Positions 8,448 to 18,058 of a stretch of 64,000 bases of DNA are shown here, piece by piece (the first letter of the stretch is position 1; each line of letters starts with the position of its first letter). The translations under genes were made by a program, and so were the position numbers. The notes under the pieces are model-generated. The model was not told the origin of the DNA, made no database searches, and saw only the letters and a list, made by a program, of their open reading frames with translations. This DNA is from Candidatus Alistipes faecigallinarum. GTDB taxonomy: Bacteria > Bacteroidota > Bacteroidia > Bacteroidales > Rikenellaceae. The stretch is from contig DXDG01000009.1 in NCBI GenBank assembly GCA_019115605.1, positions 62,001-126,000 on the forward strand. Reading direction: 5' to 3'.

Positions 8448-9570
8448 GGGGCTCCGGCGCCATCTCCACGAAGCGGGCAAGAAATTCCCGGGAATCGGCC
8501 CGGCGGGCCTCCAGTTTCCGGTCTACGGCGCTCCAGTCGATCGGTGAGTCGAGAATGGCCGCAAGGTCCGTTTCGGATGCCATGATCCGGTTGCTCAAGC
8601 CGAGAAGTTCGAGCAGGGAGGCGACTCGCGCCGATCCGCGCCGGCGGTTGATGCAGGCGGCAAAGGATTTGTGGAAGAGGATGCAGAATGCGCAGGCGTG
8701 GAACGAATCCGTAACCACATGCCGGGCGTTGCGCAGTTCGGTGAGCCACTGTTCGATGCCCGGCATCCTGCCCCTGCTCTCCGAGGTGCGGTCCGTGCGG
8801 CGCAGGATCCGCAGCCCCCGTTGCGATGCTAGACGGCCCAGGGCCCGGCACATGCCTCCCTTCAGCCGGAACAGATAGCAGAAAAGGGTCTCTTCCGATG
8901 CCGGGGTACCCTTGAGAAAGGGGGCATAGTCTTCGGCCGTGAGCAGCAGGGTGGGATCGAGAACCTGTCGGGCCCCGTCGTATCCGAAGTAGTCGCGGCA
9001 CTGTCCGATGGCCGAACTTTCGCGTACGGAGACTCCCGAGAATCCGGTGATCAGGCGGGCGCACTGCTCCCGCTCGGCCGGCGTGTATTCGCATGCCGTG
9101 GTTCCGAACGAGGCGGCGTAGGAGATTCTCCGCAGGGATGTGCCCTCCAGAAACGAAAAGAAGTAGCGTGTGATCTTTTTGGCATAGCGCGGCCGCCATA
9201 CCTGGTCGCTGCCGACGATGAACAGATCGAAGCCTTCGTCGCGCAGGGCGATGAAATCCTCTTCGTCGTAGACGGGAAAGGTGCGCGGGGAGAGGTGCCG
9301 GTAGATGAACTTCTCGATCTCGGCCATCTTGTAGCCGCGGGTGCGGGCGTCGTTCAGCTCCGCGAAGATCTCCTTGTGGTGAAAAAGCGACTCCACGGCG
9401 CGCCGCAGCACGGTCCGCAGGAAGAGATTCCCGACGGGCGGCTCCTGCCGGTGGTTGTCGATGAGCCACACGTCGTGGCCGAAGCGTTCGAGGTAGCTTT
9501 TCAGGGCGAAGGCCTGGAGTACACTGCCGTAGTTGGTATAGAGGGGGAGGGTCAGAAGGGCGATTTTCAT
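8431..9570 (-). CDS. Polysaccharide pyruvyl transferase family protein
   Basis: The 379-residue protein starts MKIALLTLPLYTNYGSVLQAFAL, the usual opening of this GT-B-like family (NYGS/NYGN near residue 13). It continues with FIVGSDQVWRP (~115), SYAASFG (~145) and SVRE (~175), and near the C-terminus VVTDSFHACAFCILFHKSF, where family members keep a DSFHG-type motif. Such enzymes transfer pyruvate or a related group to sugars of surface polysaccharides. The gene ends in a 17-base tail-to-tail overlap with ybaK. It starts 7 bases after the F420H2-dehydrogenase-like gene, so both form one operon. The ATG at 9570 replaces a longer, non-homologous upstream extension. Confidence 0.88.
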   Translation of the reverse strand: MKIALLTLPLYTNYGSVLQAFALKSYLERFGHDVWLIDNHRQEPPVGNLFLRTVLRRAVESLFHHKEIFAELNDARTRGYKMAEIEKFIYRHLSPRTFPVYDEEDFIALRDEGFDLFIVGSDQVWRPRYAKKITRYFFSFLEGTSLRRISYAASFGTTACEYTPAEREQCARLITGFSGVSVRESSAIGQCRDYFGYDGARQVLDPTLLLTAEDYAPFLKGTPASEETLFCYLFRLKGGMCRALGRLASQRGLRILRRTDRTSESRGRMPGIEQWLTELRNARHVVTDSFHACAFCILFHKSFAACINRRRGSARVASLLELLGLSNRIMASETDLAAILDSPIDWSAVDRKLEARRADSREFLARFVEMAPEPPTPRG

Positions 9571-9577
9571 GTTGGTC

Positions 9578-10723
9578 TTATGAGGGTCTGGGGTGGAAGA
9601 GTTCGCTGAGTTTCGACAGGAGCGGGTGTTTGCGGGGCGGCCGGACCATCCGGCGGAGCAGGTCGACGACGGAGCCCGCCGCGGCCAGCTCGCGGAAAAA
9701 AACTCCGCGCAGGGGGTGTGCCGCCACCTGCTCGCTGAAGCCGCCGTTGCGTGCGCGTACGCGTTCGTCATAGGAAAGCGCGGCATGCTCGGTGTCAAGC
9801 GCCCGGAAGTGGGCGGCACCCGCCTCGGTATTCGCCAGAACAAGGCTTGCGCCGCGGTCGTCGTCGAACTGCGGGGCCGCTTCGGCGACGTTCCACAGAT
9901 CGCACAGCGTAAGGTCGCTGCCGCTGCGCCCCGACTTGAAGGGACATGCGTAGCAGCTCGGACGCAGGGTCAGCTCCCGGCGAAATCCCTTCATGTAGGG
10001 ATCCTTGCGGGCGGGGATGCTCCGCGTGCCTTTCTCCGTGCACACCGTGAAGCGGTAGTGCTGCCATCCCGAGCGGCTTTTGTCCCGGAAATCGATACGG
10101 AGAATCCGTCTGCCGCCGCTGATCTCCCGCAGGTAGCGGCGCCACAGCCCCGGACTCGGCACGCCGTGGCACAGGCATTCGGCCGTGAGCAGCCCTTCCG
10201 GCCGGGCGCCCCGAAGCAGGGCATGCAGCCCGGCGATCTGGCAGGGAGTTCCCGTGAAGAGTACCCGGCGGCCTTCGCGCAGGGATGCGATGACCTCCGC
10301 GTAGACGCCGTCAAGACGACTCTGCACGTATTTGGACTTGAGAAGCGGTCGAATCGCCTCAAGTGTCTCCGCCCTACGATGAACCACCTCGCCCTCGGGC
10401 GTGAAGACGGCGCCGAAAACAACACCGCCGCTGCGGATCGTCGCTGCGGCCAGCAGCGGGAAGATGCCGCCCGAAGAGCCGGCGGCGCACATCGCCGCAT
10501 CCCGGGCCCGTGCGGCAAGGCACTCCACGGGGGTGCGTGCGGCCGCGGGATGCCGCTCCGGACAGATCCGTTCGCACAGTCCGCAGCCGGTGCAGCGCTC
10601 CCGATCCGTTACGGGGTAGCGGAATCCCTCCTCGTCTTCCTCCATGCGGATGCAGTGCTGCGGACAGCATACCGCGCACGTTTCACATCCGCAGCAGAAA
10701 CGTTTGTCGCTGACGGGTTGCAT
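9578..10723 (-). CDS. Coenzyme F420 hydrogenase/dehydrogenase beta-subunit family ferredoxin-type oxidoreductase
   Basis: The 381-residue protein begins MQPVSDKRFCCGCETC. It has two [4Fe-4S] ferredoxin motifs: CCGCETCAVCCP near residue 10 and CTGCGLCERICPE near residue 43. The FrhB/FdhB-like N- and C-terminal domains follow, with SSGGIFPLLA (~80), GTPCQIAGL (~155), LCHGVPSP and a second cysteine cluster CYACPF (~255). In Bacteroidales such proteins are typically encoded beside polysaccharide pyruvyl transferases in surface-glycan loci, where the substrate is unlikely to be F420. It precedes the transferase by 7 bases, suggesting a joint redox/glycan modification step. The ATG at 10723 begins directly before the first cluster. 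Confidence 0.88.
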   Translation of the reverse strand: MQPVSDKRFCCGCETCAVCCPQHCIRMEEDEEGFRYPVTDRERCTGCGLCERICPERHPAAARTPVECLAARARDAAMCAAGSSGGIFPLLAAATIRSGGVVFGAVFTPEGEVVHRRAETLEAIRPLLKSKYVQSRLDGVYAEVIASLREGRRVLFTGTPCQIAGLHALLRGARPEGLLTAECLCHGVPSPGLWRRYLREISGGRRILRIDFRDKSRSGWQHYRFTVCTEKGTRSIPARKDPYMKGFRRELTLRPSCYACPFKSGRSGSDLTLCDLWNVAEAAPQFDDDRGASLVLANTEAGAAHFRALDTEHAALSYDERVRARNGGFSEQVAAHPLRGVFFRELAAAGSVVDLLRRMVRPPRKHPLLSKLSELFHPRPS

Positions 10724-11030
10724 TGATGGATTCGGCTGAAATTTTGTTCGAAGATACGCTTTTTTTCGCAAAAGCGCGGCCTTTTGTCCGATTTTTGCAA
10801 CTTTTTGCCGGATCGATGCGGCCCTGCATGGTGCCGCGCCCGCTTCTGCCGGTGGTGGAATGTCCGATTGGCGGACTCCGACCGCGTCTCTGGCGGGCGG
10901 TATGAATCTCGAATAGGACCTTTCGTTTCTGTTTTTCCGGGTGCGCGGGCGCAATTTTTTCGTAACTTGCACACGATTTGACAGGCCTGTAATTTCGGGT
11001 TCGCGGCATGCGGATCCGACACGGAAGAAC
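10724..11030. other. Divergent intergenic region
   Basis: About 307 bases lie between the divergently transcribed F420H2-dehydrogenase-like gene and tamB. The left half is AT-rich with several TTTT/AAAA runs and a TATCTTCG on the minus strand that could be a degenerate -7 box. Near the right end the plus strand has TAACTTGC, a poor -7 match. I see no RNA gene or convincing small ORF. Confidence 0.4.
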
Positions 11031-14000
11031 ATGTTCGGGAAGATCCTCAAATACCTGTTGCGCGGCGTGCTCGTCGTCGTGCTGCTGCTGGCGCTGCTGC
11101 CGGCGCTGCTCTATGTGCCCGGCGTGCAGCGACGGATCGTTTCGCATGCGGAGGTGTATCTCTCCCGTTCACTCGGTATGGATCTCTCCATCGGCCGCAT
11201 CCGTTTGGCCTTTCCGTTGCATCTGACGGTCGATCGGGTGGTGCTGCTTGAAGAGGGGGATACGCTGCTTCGCTGCGGCCGCCTGGAGACGGCGGTTGCT
11301 CCGCTGCCTCTGCTGCGGGGCGAAGTGGCCGTACGCATGCTGGATTTGTCGGATTTCGGCCTCCGTTATGCCGATTCGCTTGCCGGAATGCGGATCCGTG
11401 CAGCGGTGGGCCGCCTGACGCTGTGGATCGGTCGGGTTGATCTCCGGAAAAGGGGTCTTACGCTCTTTCGGGCCGATCTGGCCAGAGGAGATGTGGATCT
11501 CGGTCTCGAACCTTCCGCGGCACCCGCCCCGAAGAACGATACGGCGGCGCTGCCGTGGCGCATCGCGGTCGGACGTTTCACGGTGGCGAATACCGCATTC
11601 CGGATGCGGACAGCTCCCGAAGGGATGGCGCTGGAAACGACGCTTGTGCAGGGAACGGTGGAGGGGTGCGACGTCGATCTTGCCGCTTCGCGGATTTCGG
11701 TGTCCTGTCTGGAACTGGACCGGGGTGCATACCTCTGCCGGATGGCTTCCGGTCCTGCCGCCCAGGCGGAACCTTCGGCATCGGTTGCCGTAGAATCCGC
11801 CCCGGCTGCCGTGCCGTGGCAGGTCCGGGTGGCCCGGATCACGCTGCGGGACAACCGGGTGGCCTGCGAAACGGCGGGACATCGTCCCGTCGCGGGTTTT
11901 GATCCCGAAGCCCTCGAACTGACGGGGCTGAATCTGGTGGTCGATTCGCTGTGGAACCGCGGCAGCGACGTTGCCCTGCAGCTCGGGACGCTCTCCTTTA
12001 CGGAGCGGAGCGGATTGACCGTAAGTGATGCCGCGGGGCGTTTTTCGATGGACAGTACGGGTGTTTCGCTCTCCGGATTCCGGATCGAGACACCCCGGTC
12101 GCAGCTTGCAGCCGAGGCGCATGCCGGGGCGGGTATTGCTGCCCTGGATCCGCTGACGCCGCTTTCGGCCGAGGTGCGCATGACATTGTCGGCGGCGGAC
12201 CTGACTCCCTGGGTGGTGCTCCCCGAGACCCTTCGGAACCGAGTTCTGTCGGGACGCCTTTCCGCTTCGGGAACCCTTGAAAACATGGATCATGCGTCGC
12301 TTGACATATCGGTTCCTGAAATGCTGACCGTGAGGGCGTCCGGCTCGGCGCGCAATTTGACCGTGAAACAGAATGCCGGGGCCTCGGTCCGTTTTGCAGG
12401 CGACCTGCAGAACCTCGATCCGCTGCGGGCCCTGCTGCCCGATACGGCCCTGCGCCGACGCCTGGCCGTTCCCCGCGGGATGATCCTGCGCGGCACGGCG
12501 TCAGCCAATGACGGGCGTATAGCGGCCGGGACGACGCTGTCGGTCGCCGGCGGAGAGCTTGCCGTGTCGGGTGACTTCGACCCGGCGAAGGAGACATACC
12601 GGGCGAAGCTGCGTTGCGACAGCTTTCCGTTGGGTGATTTCCTGCCCGGGGATTCGCTCGGATGCGTCGCCATGGCACTCGAGGCCGAAGGGACGGGGTT
12701 TGATCTTCGCTCGGCCCGTACCCGCGCTGCGGTGCGGATGCAGCTGGACCGGCTGGAGTTCCGGGGTCGCGATTTCGGCGGTTCGGAGCTGACGGCGGCC
12801 CTCTCCGGAGGGTGGCTTTCGGGCGTGATTTCCGACCGCAACGAGGCGTTGCAGCTGGCGCTGGCCCTCTCCGGGGATCTCTCCGGAGAGCGGATGAAGG
12901 TGCGTTTGCAGGGACCGGTCGAGGCGTTCGATCTGCAGCGTATGGGCCTGGTTGCGGAACCGATCGGCGGCTCCGTCCTGCTCGACCTGCAGGCGGCGGC
13001 AACTGCAGCCGGGGTGCGCGAGGCCCGTTTGGATCTGGACAATCTGGTCATCCGCAACGGCTATCGTACGGACACGATCCGACCCACGAGCCTGAATTTC
13101 CGTTCGGACGGCGTCTCGGTGCGGGCCGGAGCGACTTCGGGCGACCTGTCGCTGGCCTTTGCATCCTCCGTGCCGCCCGATTCGCTGACCGCCCGCCTGG
13201 CGCGAGGTGCCGGGTTGTTTGCCCGTCAGATGCACGACGGGGCCTTCGACATGGCGACCCTGCAGGCGGCGCTGCCGCCCTTCGTGCTGCGACTCGATGC
13301 CGGACGGAACAATATCCTGAACAACTTTCTGAAGACGAAAAAACTGGCTTTCAGAACCCTCCATGCCGCGGGCGACAGCGGCCCCGAAACGCCTGCGGCG
13401 CTGCGTCTGCAGATCGGGGAGCTGACGACTGCGGGTTTCGTGCTGGACAGCGTGATGCTGGGCCTGCAACAGCAGGGTGAAGGGTTGGAATACGGGCTGC
13501 GCATCACCAACGCACCCGGACATCTGGATCAGCTGGCCGAGGCGGATCTGTCGGGTAGGATCTGTCGGCAGCGTGCGTCGTTGCATCTGCAGCAGCGCAA
13601 CCGGGCCGGCAGAACGGCTCTTCGCTTCGGCCTCGATTTCGAGTGGCGGGAGCGCCTCTTCCGGGTGCGTATGAATCCGCTGGACCCCGTCTTCGGCTTC
13701 GATACCTGGAGCGTCAATGCGGACAACTATGTGGAGTACGATTCCGACCGGAGGCTTTCGGCCGACCTCGATCTGCGCTGCGGCACGCGCCGTTTCGCCC
13801 TGAAGAGCCGCCCGGCGACGGGCGCGGAGGTCGGCGGCCTGCAGTTCGACGTCGCCGGGATCGACATCGGTTCGGCGCTCGGCCTGCTTCCGTCCGCTCC
13901 GCCGGTGGAAGGAACCGTCGGGGCCGATCTCTTCGTGGGATTGTCAACGGACAGCCTTGCCGTGCGGGGCAGCCTTTCGCTCGATGAGCTTACGTACCGC

Positions 14001-15761
14001 AAGGGGCGTTTTGGCGACGTGGCGCTCGGCATCCGCTACGAACAGGGCCGGGACCATCGGATCGACGCTCGACTGACGCTCGACGGCCGGGAACTTCTTA
14101 CGGCCCGCGGCGACTACCGCGCGGAGCGCGCGGAGCCGGTCGACATGCTGCTGACCGTTCCCGATCTTCCGCTGCAGCGTCTTGATCCGCTTCTCCCTAA
14201 GGAGCTGCTCCGCTTGTCGGGCGACCTGCGGGCCCGGGTGCATATTGGCGGCGACACGGCGCATCCGCGGCTTGACGGCGCGATGTGTTTCGATACGGCC
14301 CGGCTGCGCGTGCCCATGATCGGCACGACGTTCCGCCTGGCGCAGGATACGATCCGGCTGCGTGACGGACGGCTGCGTTTCGACGACTATGCCCTCTATG
14401 CGCCCAACGGGGAGCCGCTGACCATTCGCGGCGATGTGGATCTTCTGGCGGCGGGCGGCGCGACGGCCGACCTGGCGGTGCGGACCGCAAACTTCCGTCT
14501 GGTCGATGTGGCCCGCAGGGAGCGAACGGCGGTCTACGGCGTGGCATCGCTCGATGCGGATCTCACGGCCCGCGGTCCGCTCGATGCCCTGCGCATCCGC
14601 GGGCGGGTGGCCCTGCCGAGCGGCACGGATGTGAGCTACGTCATGCAGGATGCTCCGCTCGACGTGAAGGAGCGTCCGCAGCAGATCGTGAACTTCGTCT
14701 CGTTCCGGGAGCTGGACGAGGAACCGCTGCTTGAGAAGCCTGTCGGCATCGAACGCCCCGGCGGCATGGATGTCGCTCTCGATATCGATATCGGCAACGA
14801 TGTTCGTGCCGGCGTGGATCTTTCGGCCGACGGCAGCAGCCGCATCGATCTGCGGGGCGGCGGTTCGCTGACCTTCACGATGAATCCTCTGGGCGACATG
14901 AACCTCTCGGGCCGCTATGTGCTTTCGGGCGGCACGGTGCGTTACAGCCCGCCGATCATTGCGCCGAAGATCTTCGCAATCCGTCCGGACGGGTATGTCG
15001 AGTGGGTGGGCAATGCGGCCGATCCGTCGCTCAACATTACGGCCGTGGAGCGGGTGCGTGCCAACGTCTCGACCGACGGCGAGCAGTCGCGATCGGTGAA
15101 TTTCGACATTTCGATCCGGATCAGCAATACGCTCAACAACCTTTCGGTTACGTTCGACCTTGCGGCACCCGACGACCTGTCGATGCAGAACACGTTGCGC
15201 TCGCTGACCCCCGAACAGCGGGCCATGCAGGCGATGAATCTGCTCATATACAATACCTACAACGGCCCCGGAACGACGGCGAAGGCCCAGACCGGCAATC
15301 CGCTCAATGCCTTTATCCAGAAGGAGCTGAACCAGTGGGCGCAGAACAGTCTGAAGGGGGTGGATTTGAGCTTCGGCATCGATTCGTACGGTGCGGATGA
15401 CCCGAGCGGCGAGCATACGGACTACTCCTACCGGTTGTCGAAGAATCTCTTCGGCAACCGTTTCCGGGCGGTTATCGGGGGCAAGTTCAGCACGGACAGC
15501 GACCCCTCGGAGAACCTCCGCGAGAATCTTATCGACGACCTGTCGCTCGAATACCTGCTGACCGCGAGCGGCAACATGTATGTCCGCATCTTCCGCCATA
15601 CGGGTTACGAGATTCTCGAAGGGGAGATCACCCGGACCGGCGTAGGGTTCGTCATCCGCAAGCGGATGGCGCGGCTGGGCGATCTGTTCCGCTCCGCGCG
15701 GTCGAGAACGAAGAAAAACGAAACACACGATGAATCGGACGGGAATCATGCGCGGCCGTAG
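11031..15761 (+). CDS. tamB: Translocation/assembly module protein TamB
   Basis: This 1576-residue protein has one N-terminal transmembrane helix (about residues 9-28, YLLRGVLVVVLLLALLPALL). A very long periplasmic region of repeated amphipathic beta-strand segments follows, and the TamB/DUF490 domain occupies roughly the last 400 residues. Conserved features there include YVLSGGTVRYSPP and LSVTFDLAAPDDLSMQN. TamB bridges inner and outer membranes and supports outer-membrane protein insertion and lipid transport with an Omp85 partner. The ATG at 11031 places the membrane anchor at the N-terminus; an upstream in-frame start would add unrelated residues. The 3' end overlaps tamL by 32 bases, implying translational coupling with its partner. 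Confidence 0.9.
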   Translation: MFGKILKYLLRGVLVVVLLLALLPALLYVPGVQRRIVSHAEVYLSRSLGMDLSIGRIRLAFPLHLTVDRVVLLEEGDTLLRCGRLETAVAPLPLLRGEVAVRMLDLSDFGLRYADSLAGMRIRAAVGRLTLWIGRVDLRKRGLTLFRADLARGDVDLGLEPSAAPAPKNDTAALPWRIAVGRFTVANTAFRMRTAPEGMALETTLVQGTVEGCDVDLAASRISVSCLELDRGAYLCRMASGPAAQAEPSASVAVESAPAAVPWQVRVARITLRDNRVACETAGHRPVAGFDPEALELTGLNLVVDSLWNRGSDVALQLGTLSFTERSGLTVSDAAGRFSMDSTGVSLSGFRIETPRSQLAAEAHAGAGIAALDPLTPLSAEVRMTLSAADLTPWVVLPETLRNRVLSGRLSASGTLENMDHASLDISVPEMLTVRASGSARNLTVKQNAGASVRFAGDLQNLDPLRALLPDTALRRRLAVPRGMILRGTASANDGRIAAGTTLSVAGGELAVSGDFDPAKETYRAKLRCDSFPLGDFLPGDSLGCVAMALEAEGTGFDLRSARTRAAVRMQLDRLEFRGRDFGGSELTAALSGGWLSGVISDRNEALQLALALSGDLSGERMKVRLQGPVEAFDLQRMGLVAEPIGGSVLLDLQAAATAAGVREARLDLDNLVIRNGYRTDTIRPTSLNFRSDGVSVRAGATSGDLSLAFASSVPPDSLTARLARGAGLFARQMHDGAFDMATLQAALPPFVLRLDAGRNNILNNFLKTKKLAFRTLHAAGDSGPETPAALRLQIGELTTAGFVLDSVMLGLQQQGEGLEYGLRITNAPGHLDQLAEADLSGRICRQRASLHLQQRNRAGRTALRFGLDFEWRERLFRVRMNPLDPVFGFDTWSVNADNYVEYDSDRRLSADLDLRCGTRRFALKSRPATGAEVGGLQFDVAGIDIGSALGLLPSAPPVEGTVGADLFVGLSTDSLAVRGSLSLDELTYRKGRFGDVALGIRYEQGRDHRIDARLTLDGRELLTARGDYRAERAEPVDMLLTVPDLPLQRLDPLLPKELLRLSGDLRARVHIGGDTAHPRLDGAMCFDTARLRVPMIGTTFRLAQDTIRLRDGRLRFDDYALYAPNGEPLTIRGDVDLLAAGGATADLAVRTANFRLVDVARRERTAVYGVASLDADLTARGPLDALRIRGRVALPSGTDVSYVMQDAPLDVKERPQQIVNFVSFRELDEEPLLEKPVGIERPGGMDVALDIDIGNDVRAGVDLSADGSSRIDLRGGGSLTFTMNPLGDMNLSGRYVLSGGTVRYSPPIIAPKIFAIRPDGYVEWVGNAADPSLNITAVERVRANVSTDGEQSRSVNFDISIRISNTLNNLSVTFDLAAPDDLSMQNTLRSLTPEQRAMQAMNLLIYNTYNGPGTTAKAQTGNPLNAFIQKELNQWAQNSLKGVDLSFGIDSYGADDPSGEHTDYSYRLSKNLFGNRFRAVIGGKFSTDSDPSENLRENLIDDLSLEYLLTASGNMYVRIFRHTGYEILEGEITRTGVGFVIRKRMARLGDLFRSARSRTKKNETHDESDGNHARP

Positions 15762-18048
15762 CCTTTCGGCGATGCTGCTCGCGGCATTGCTGCTTGCGGG
15801 GTGCTCGACAACGCGGCGTCTTGCGCCGGGTGAGGTGCTCTATACGGGCGTGCACCGGATCCGTATCGAGCCCGACTCGGGGGTTGTGCTTCAATCGGAG
15901 GCCGAGGCGGCGGCCCGCTCTCCGCTTTCGGTGGCGCCGAACAATCCGCTCTATGCACCCCGGCTCCGGACGCCGCTGCCGATCGGTCTTTGGGCCTACA
16001 ACTATCTGTACACCCCGAAGGAGCGCGGATTCAAATACTGGCTCTACCGCCGGCTGGCCAAGGAGCCCGTGCTGATCTCGAAGGTGCAGCCCTCACTGCG
16101 GTCGCAGGTTGCCGTGCAGGCGCTTGAGAATTACGGCTACTTCGGCTCCCGGGCGACGGATTCGCTGCTGTACCGGAAACGGGGCCGCAAGGCGCGTGTG
16201 GACTATACGTTGCGCGTGGCGCCGCCGTGGCACTACGCCGGCATATCGTATCCGACGATCGACGGGGCGCTGGCCCCGCTTTTCGACAGCCTGCACGCCA
16301 CCTCGCTCCTGCGCGAAGGGGCGCAGTACAATCTCGATACGCTGACCCTCGAACAGCGGCGGATTACCGACGTGTTGCGGAACAGGGGCTATTACTACTT
16401 CCGGCCCGATTATCTGGAGTATCTGGCCGATACGACCCTCGCACCCCGGAAGGTGGCCCTGCGGCTCGGGCTTCGGCCCGGAACTCCGCCCCAGGCCCTT
16501 CGCCAGTACCGTATCGGGCGCATTGCCGTGCATCTGACCGATTCGGGGCAGGGGCGGGAGGATACCCTCCGGATGGGCGAGGCCCGGCTCTATGCGTCGC
16601 TTCCGCTGAAGATCCGGCCGCGGCTGCTGGAGCGGACAATCGATCTGCACGAAGGAGAGCTCTTTACGGTCGAGGCGCAGAACCGGACGCTGACCGCGCT
16701 CAACCGGCTGGGCATCTTCCGCTCGGTAAGCCTGAATGCGGCCCCCGATACGCTGCGAGGCGACGGACGGCTCAACGTCGGCATCGACGCCCGTTTCGAG
16801 GATCCGCTCGAAGTGTCGGTCGAGACGGACGTTACCTCCAAGTCGAACAGCTTTTTCGGGCCCGGTATCACGCTCAAGGCGAGCCACAACAACCTCTTCC
16901 GGGGCGGTGAGGTGCTTTCGCTCAAGCTCAACGGAGCCTATGAGTGGCAGACGGGAAACAAGAACTCCGGGGGCCGGTCGTCGCAGCTCAACTCCTATGA
17001 GCTGGGGCTGAACGCTTCGCTCGATATCCCGCGGCTGCAGCTGCCGCGTTTTCTGGCCGGGCGGCGCCGTTATGACGGGACTACCTCCTATCAGCTGGAG
17101 TTCGATCTGATGAACCGGCCCGATTTCTTCCGCCTGGCAGCCTTCAGTGCCTCGGCCGGCTACGCCTTCCGCACCTCGCCGCACAGCCGCCATGCCCTGA
17201 CCCTCCTGAAACTCACCTACAACAAGCTGCTCCATACGACCGACGCCTTTGACCGCACGATGGCGGAGAATCCCTCCATTGCCTTGAGCTTCCGCAATCA
17301 GTTTGTCCCCTCGATCGGCTATACCTACACGTTCGAAAAGGGATACGGCCCCCACGACGCCCGCCGCCTGGTCTGGCAGAACAGCCTGACGTCGGCCGGC
17401 AACATCCTCTCGGGTCTGTTGTCGCTCTTCGGCGAGCGGCAGCCGCAGTATCTTCTCGGCAACCGCTTTTCGCAGTTCGTCAAGGAGGTCAGCGAGCTGA
17501 AGTTCTACCAGCGCGTCGGCCGGCGGGAGAACTGTCTGGCCACCCGTCTTCTTGTCGGCGTGGGGTATGCCTACGGCAATTCGGAGGTGATGCCCTACAG
17601 CGAGCAGTTCTACATCGGCGGAGCGAACAGCATCCGGGCCTTCACCGTGCGGTCGATCGGTCCGGGCAGCTATCGGCCGGCGGCCGGCAATCCGAACGGC
17701 TATCTGGATCAGACGGGCGACTTCAAGCTGGAGGCCAACGTCGAGTACCGCTTTGCGATCATGGGGCGTCTGGGCGGCGCGGTGTTCCTCGATGCGGGAA
17801 ACGTCTGGCTGCTCAAGGCCGATCCCGACCGCCCCGGTGCGGAACTGAAGTGGAAGGGCTTTTTCAACGAGATCGCCCTGGGGACGGGCTTCGGCCTGCG
17901 TTACGACATCAGCTACCTGGTTATCCGCGCCGATCTGGGCATCGGGATCCATACGCCCTATCCGAATCCCGAAAAACGGGGCTATTACAACATTTCGAAA
18001 TTCCGGGACGGTCTGGGCTTCCATCTGGCCATCGGCTATCCCTTCTAA
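15730..18048 (+). CDS. tamL: Omp85-family outer-membrane lipoprotein TamL
   Basis: The 772-residue product has a lipoprotein signal (LLAALLLAGC, cysteine near residue 25), which distinguishes the Bacteroidetes TamL from the proteobacterial TamA. The N-terminal half holds POTRA-like segments with NYLYTPKERG and the segment LEQRRITDVLRNRGYYYF. The C-terminal half is an Omp85 surface-antigen beta-barrel with the signature FYIGGANSIRAF (~residue 640) and a terminal strand ending in phenylalanine. It is the expected outer-membrane partner of TamB, whose gene overlaps it upstream. Start may also be the internal ATG at 15748, still ahead of the signal peptide. corA follows after 10 bases. Confidence 0.92.
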   Translation: MNRTGIMRGRSLSAMLLAALLLAGCSTTRRLAPGEVLYTGVHRIRIEPDSGVVLQSEAEAAARSPLSVAPNNPLYAPRLRTPLPIGLWAYNYLYTPKERGFKYWLYRRLAKEPVLISKVQPSLRSQVAVQALENYGYFGSRATDSLLYRKRGRKARVDYTLRVAPPWHYAGISYPTIDGALAPLFDSLHATSLLREGAQYNLDTLTLEQRRITDVLRNRGYYYFRPDYLEYLADTTLAPRKVALRLGLRPGTPPQALRQYRIGRIAVHLTDSGQGREDTLRMGEARLYASLPLKIRPRLLERTIDLHEGELFTVEAQNRTLTALNRLGIFRSVSLNAAPDTLRGDGRLNVGIDARFEDPLEVSVETDVTSKSNSFFGPGITLKASHNNLFRGGEVLSLKLNGAYEWQTGNKNSGGRSSQLNSYELGLNASLDIPRLQLPRFLAGRRRYDGTTSYQLEFDLMNRPDFFRLAAFSASAGYAFRTSPHSRHALTLLKLTYNKLLHTTDAFDRTMAENPSIALSFRNQFVPSIGYTYTFEKGYGPHDARRLVWQNSLTSAGNILSGLLSLFGERQPQYLLGNRFSQFVKEVSELKFYQRVGRRENCLATRLLVGVGYAYGNSEVMPYSEQFYIGGANSIRAFTVRSIGPGSYRPAAGNPNGYLDQTGDFKLEANVEYRFAIMGRLGGAVFLDAGNVWLLKADPDRPGAELKWKGFFNEIALGTGFGLRYDISYLVIRADLGIGIHTPYPNPEKRGYYNISKFRDGLGFHLAIGYPF

Positions 18049-18058
18049 TCTGCGAACG

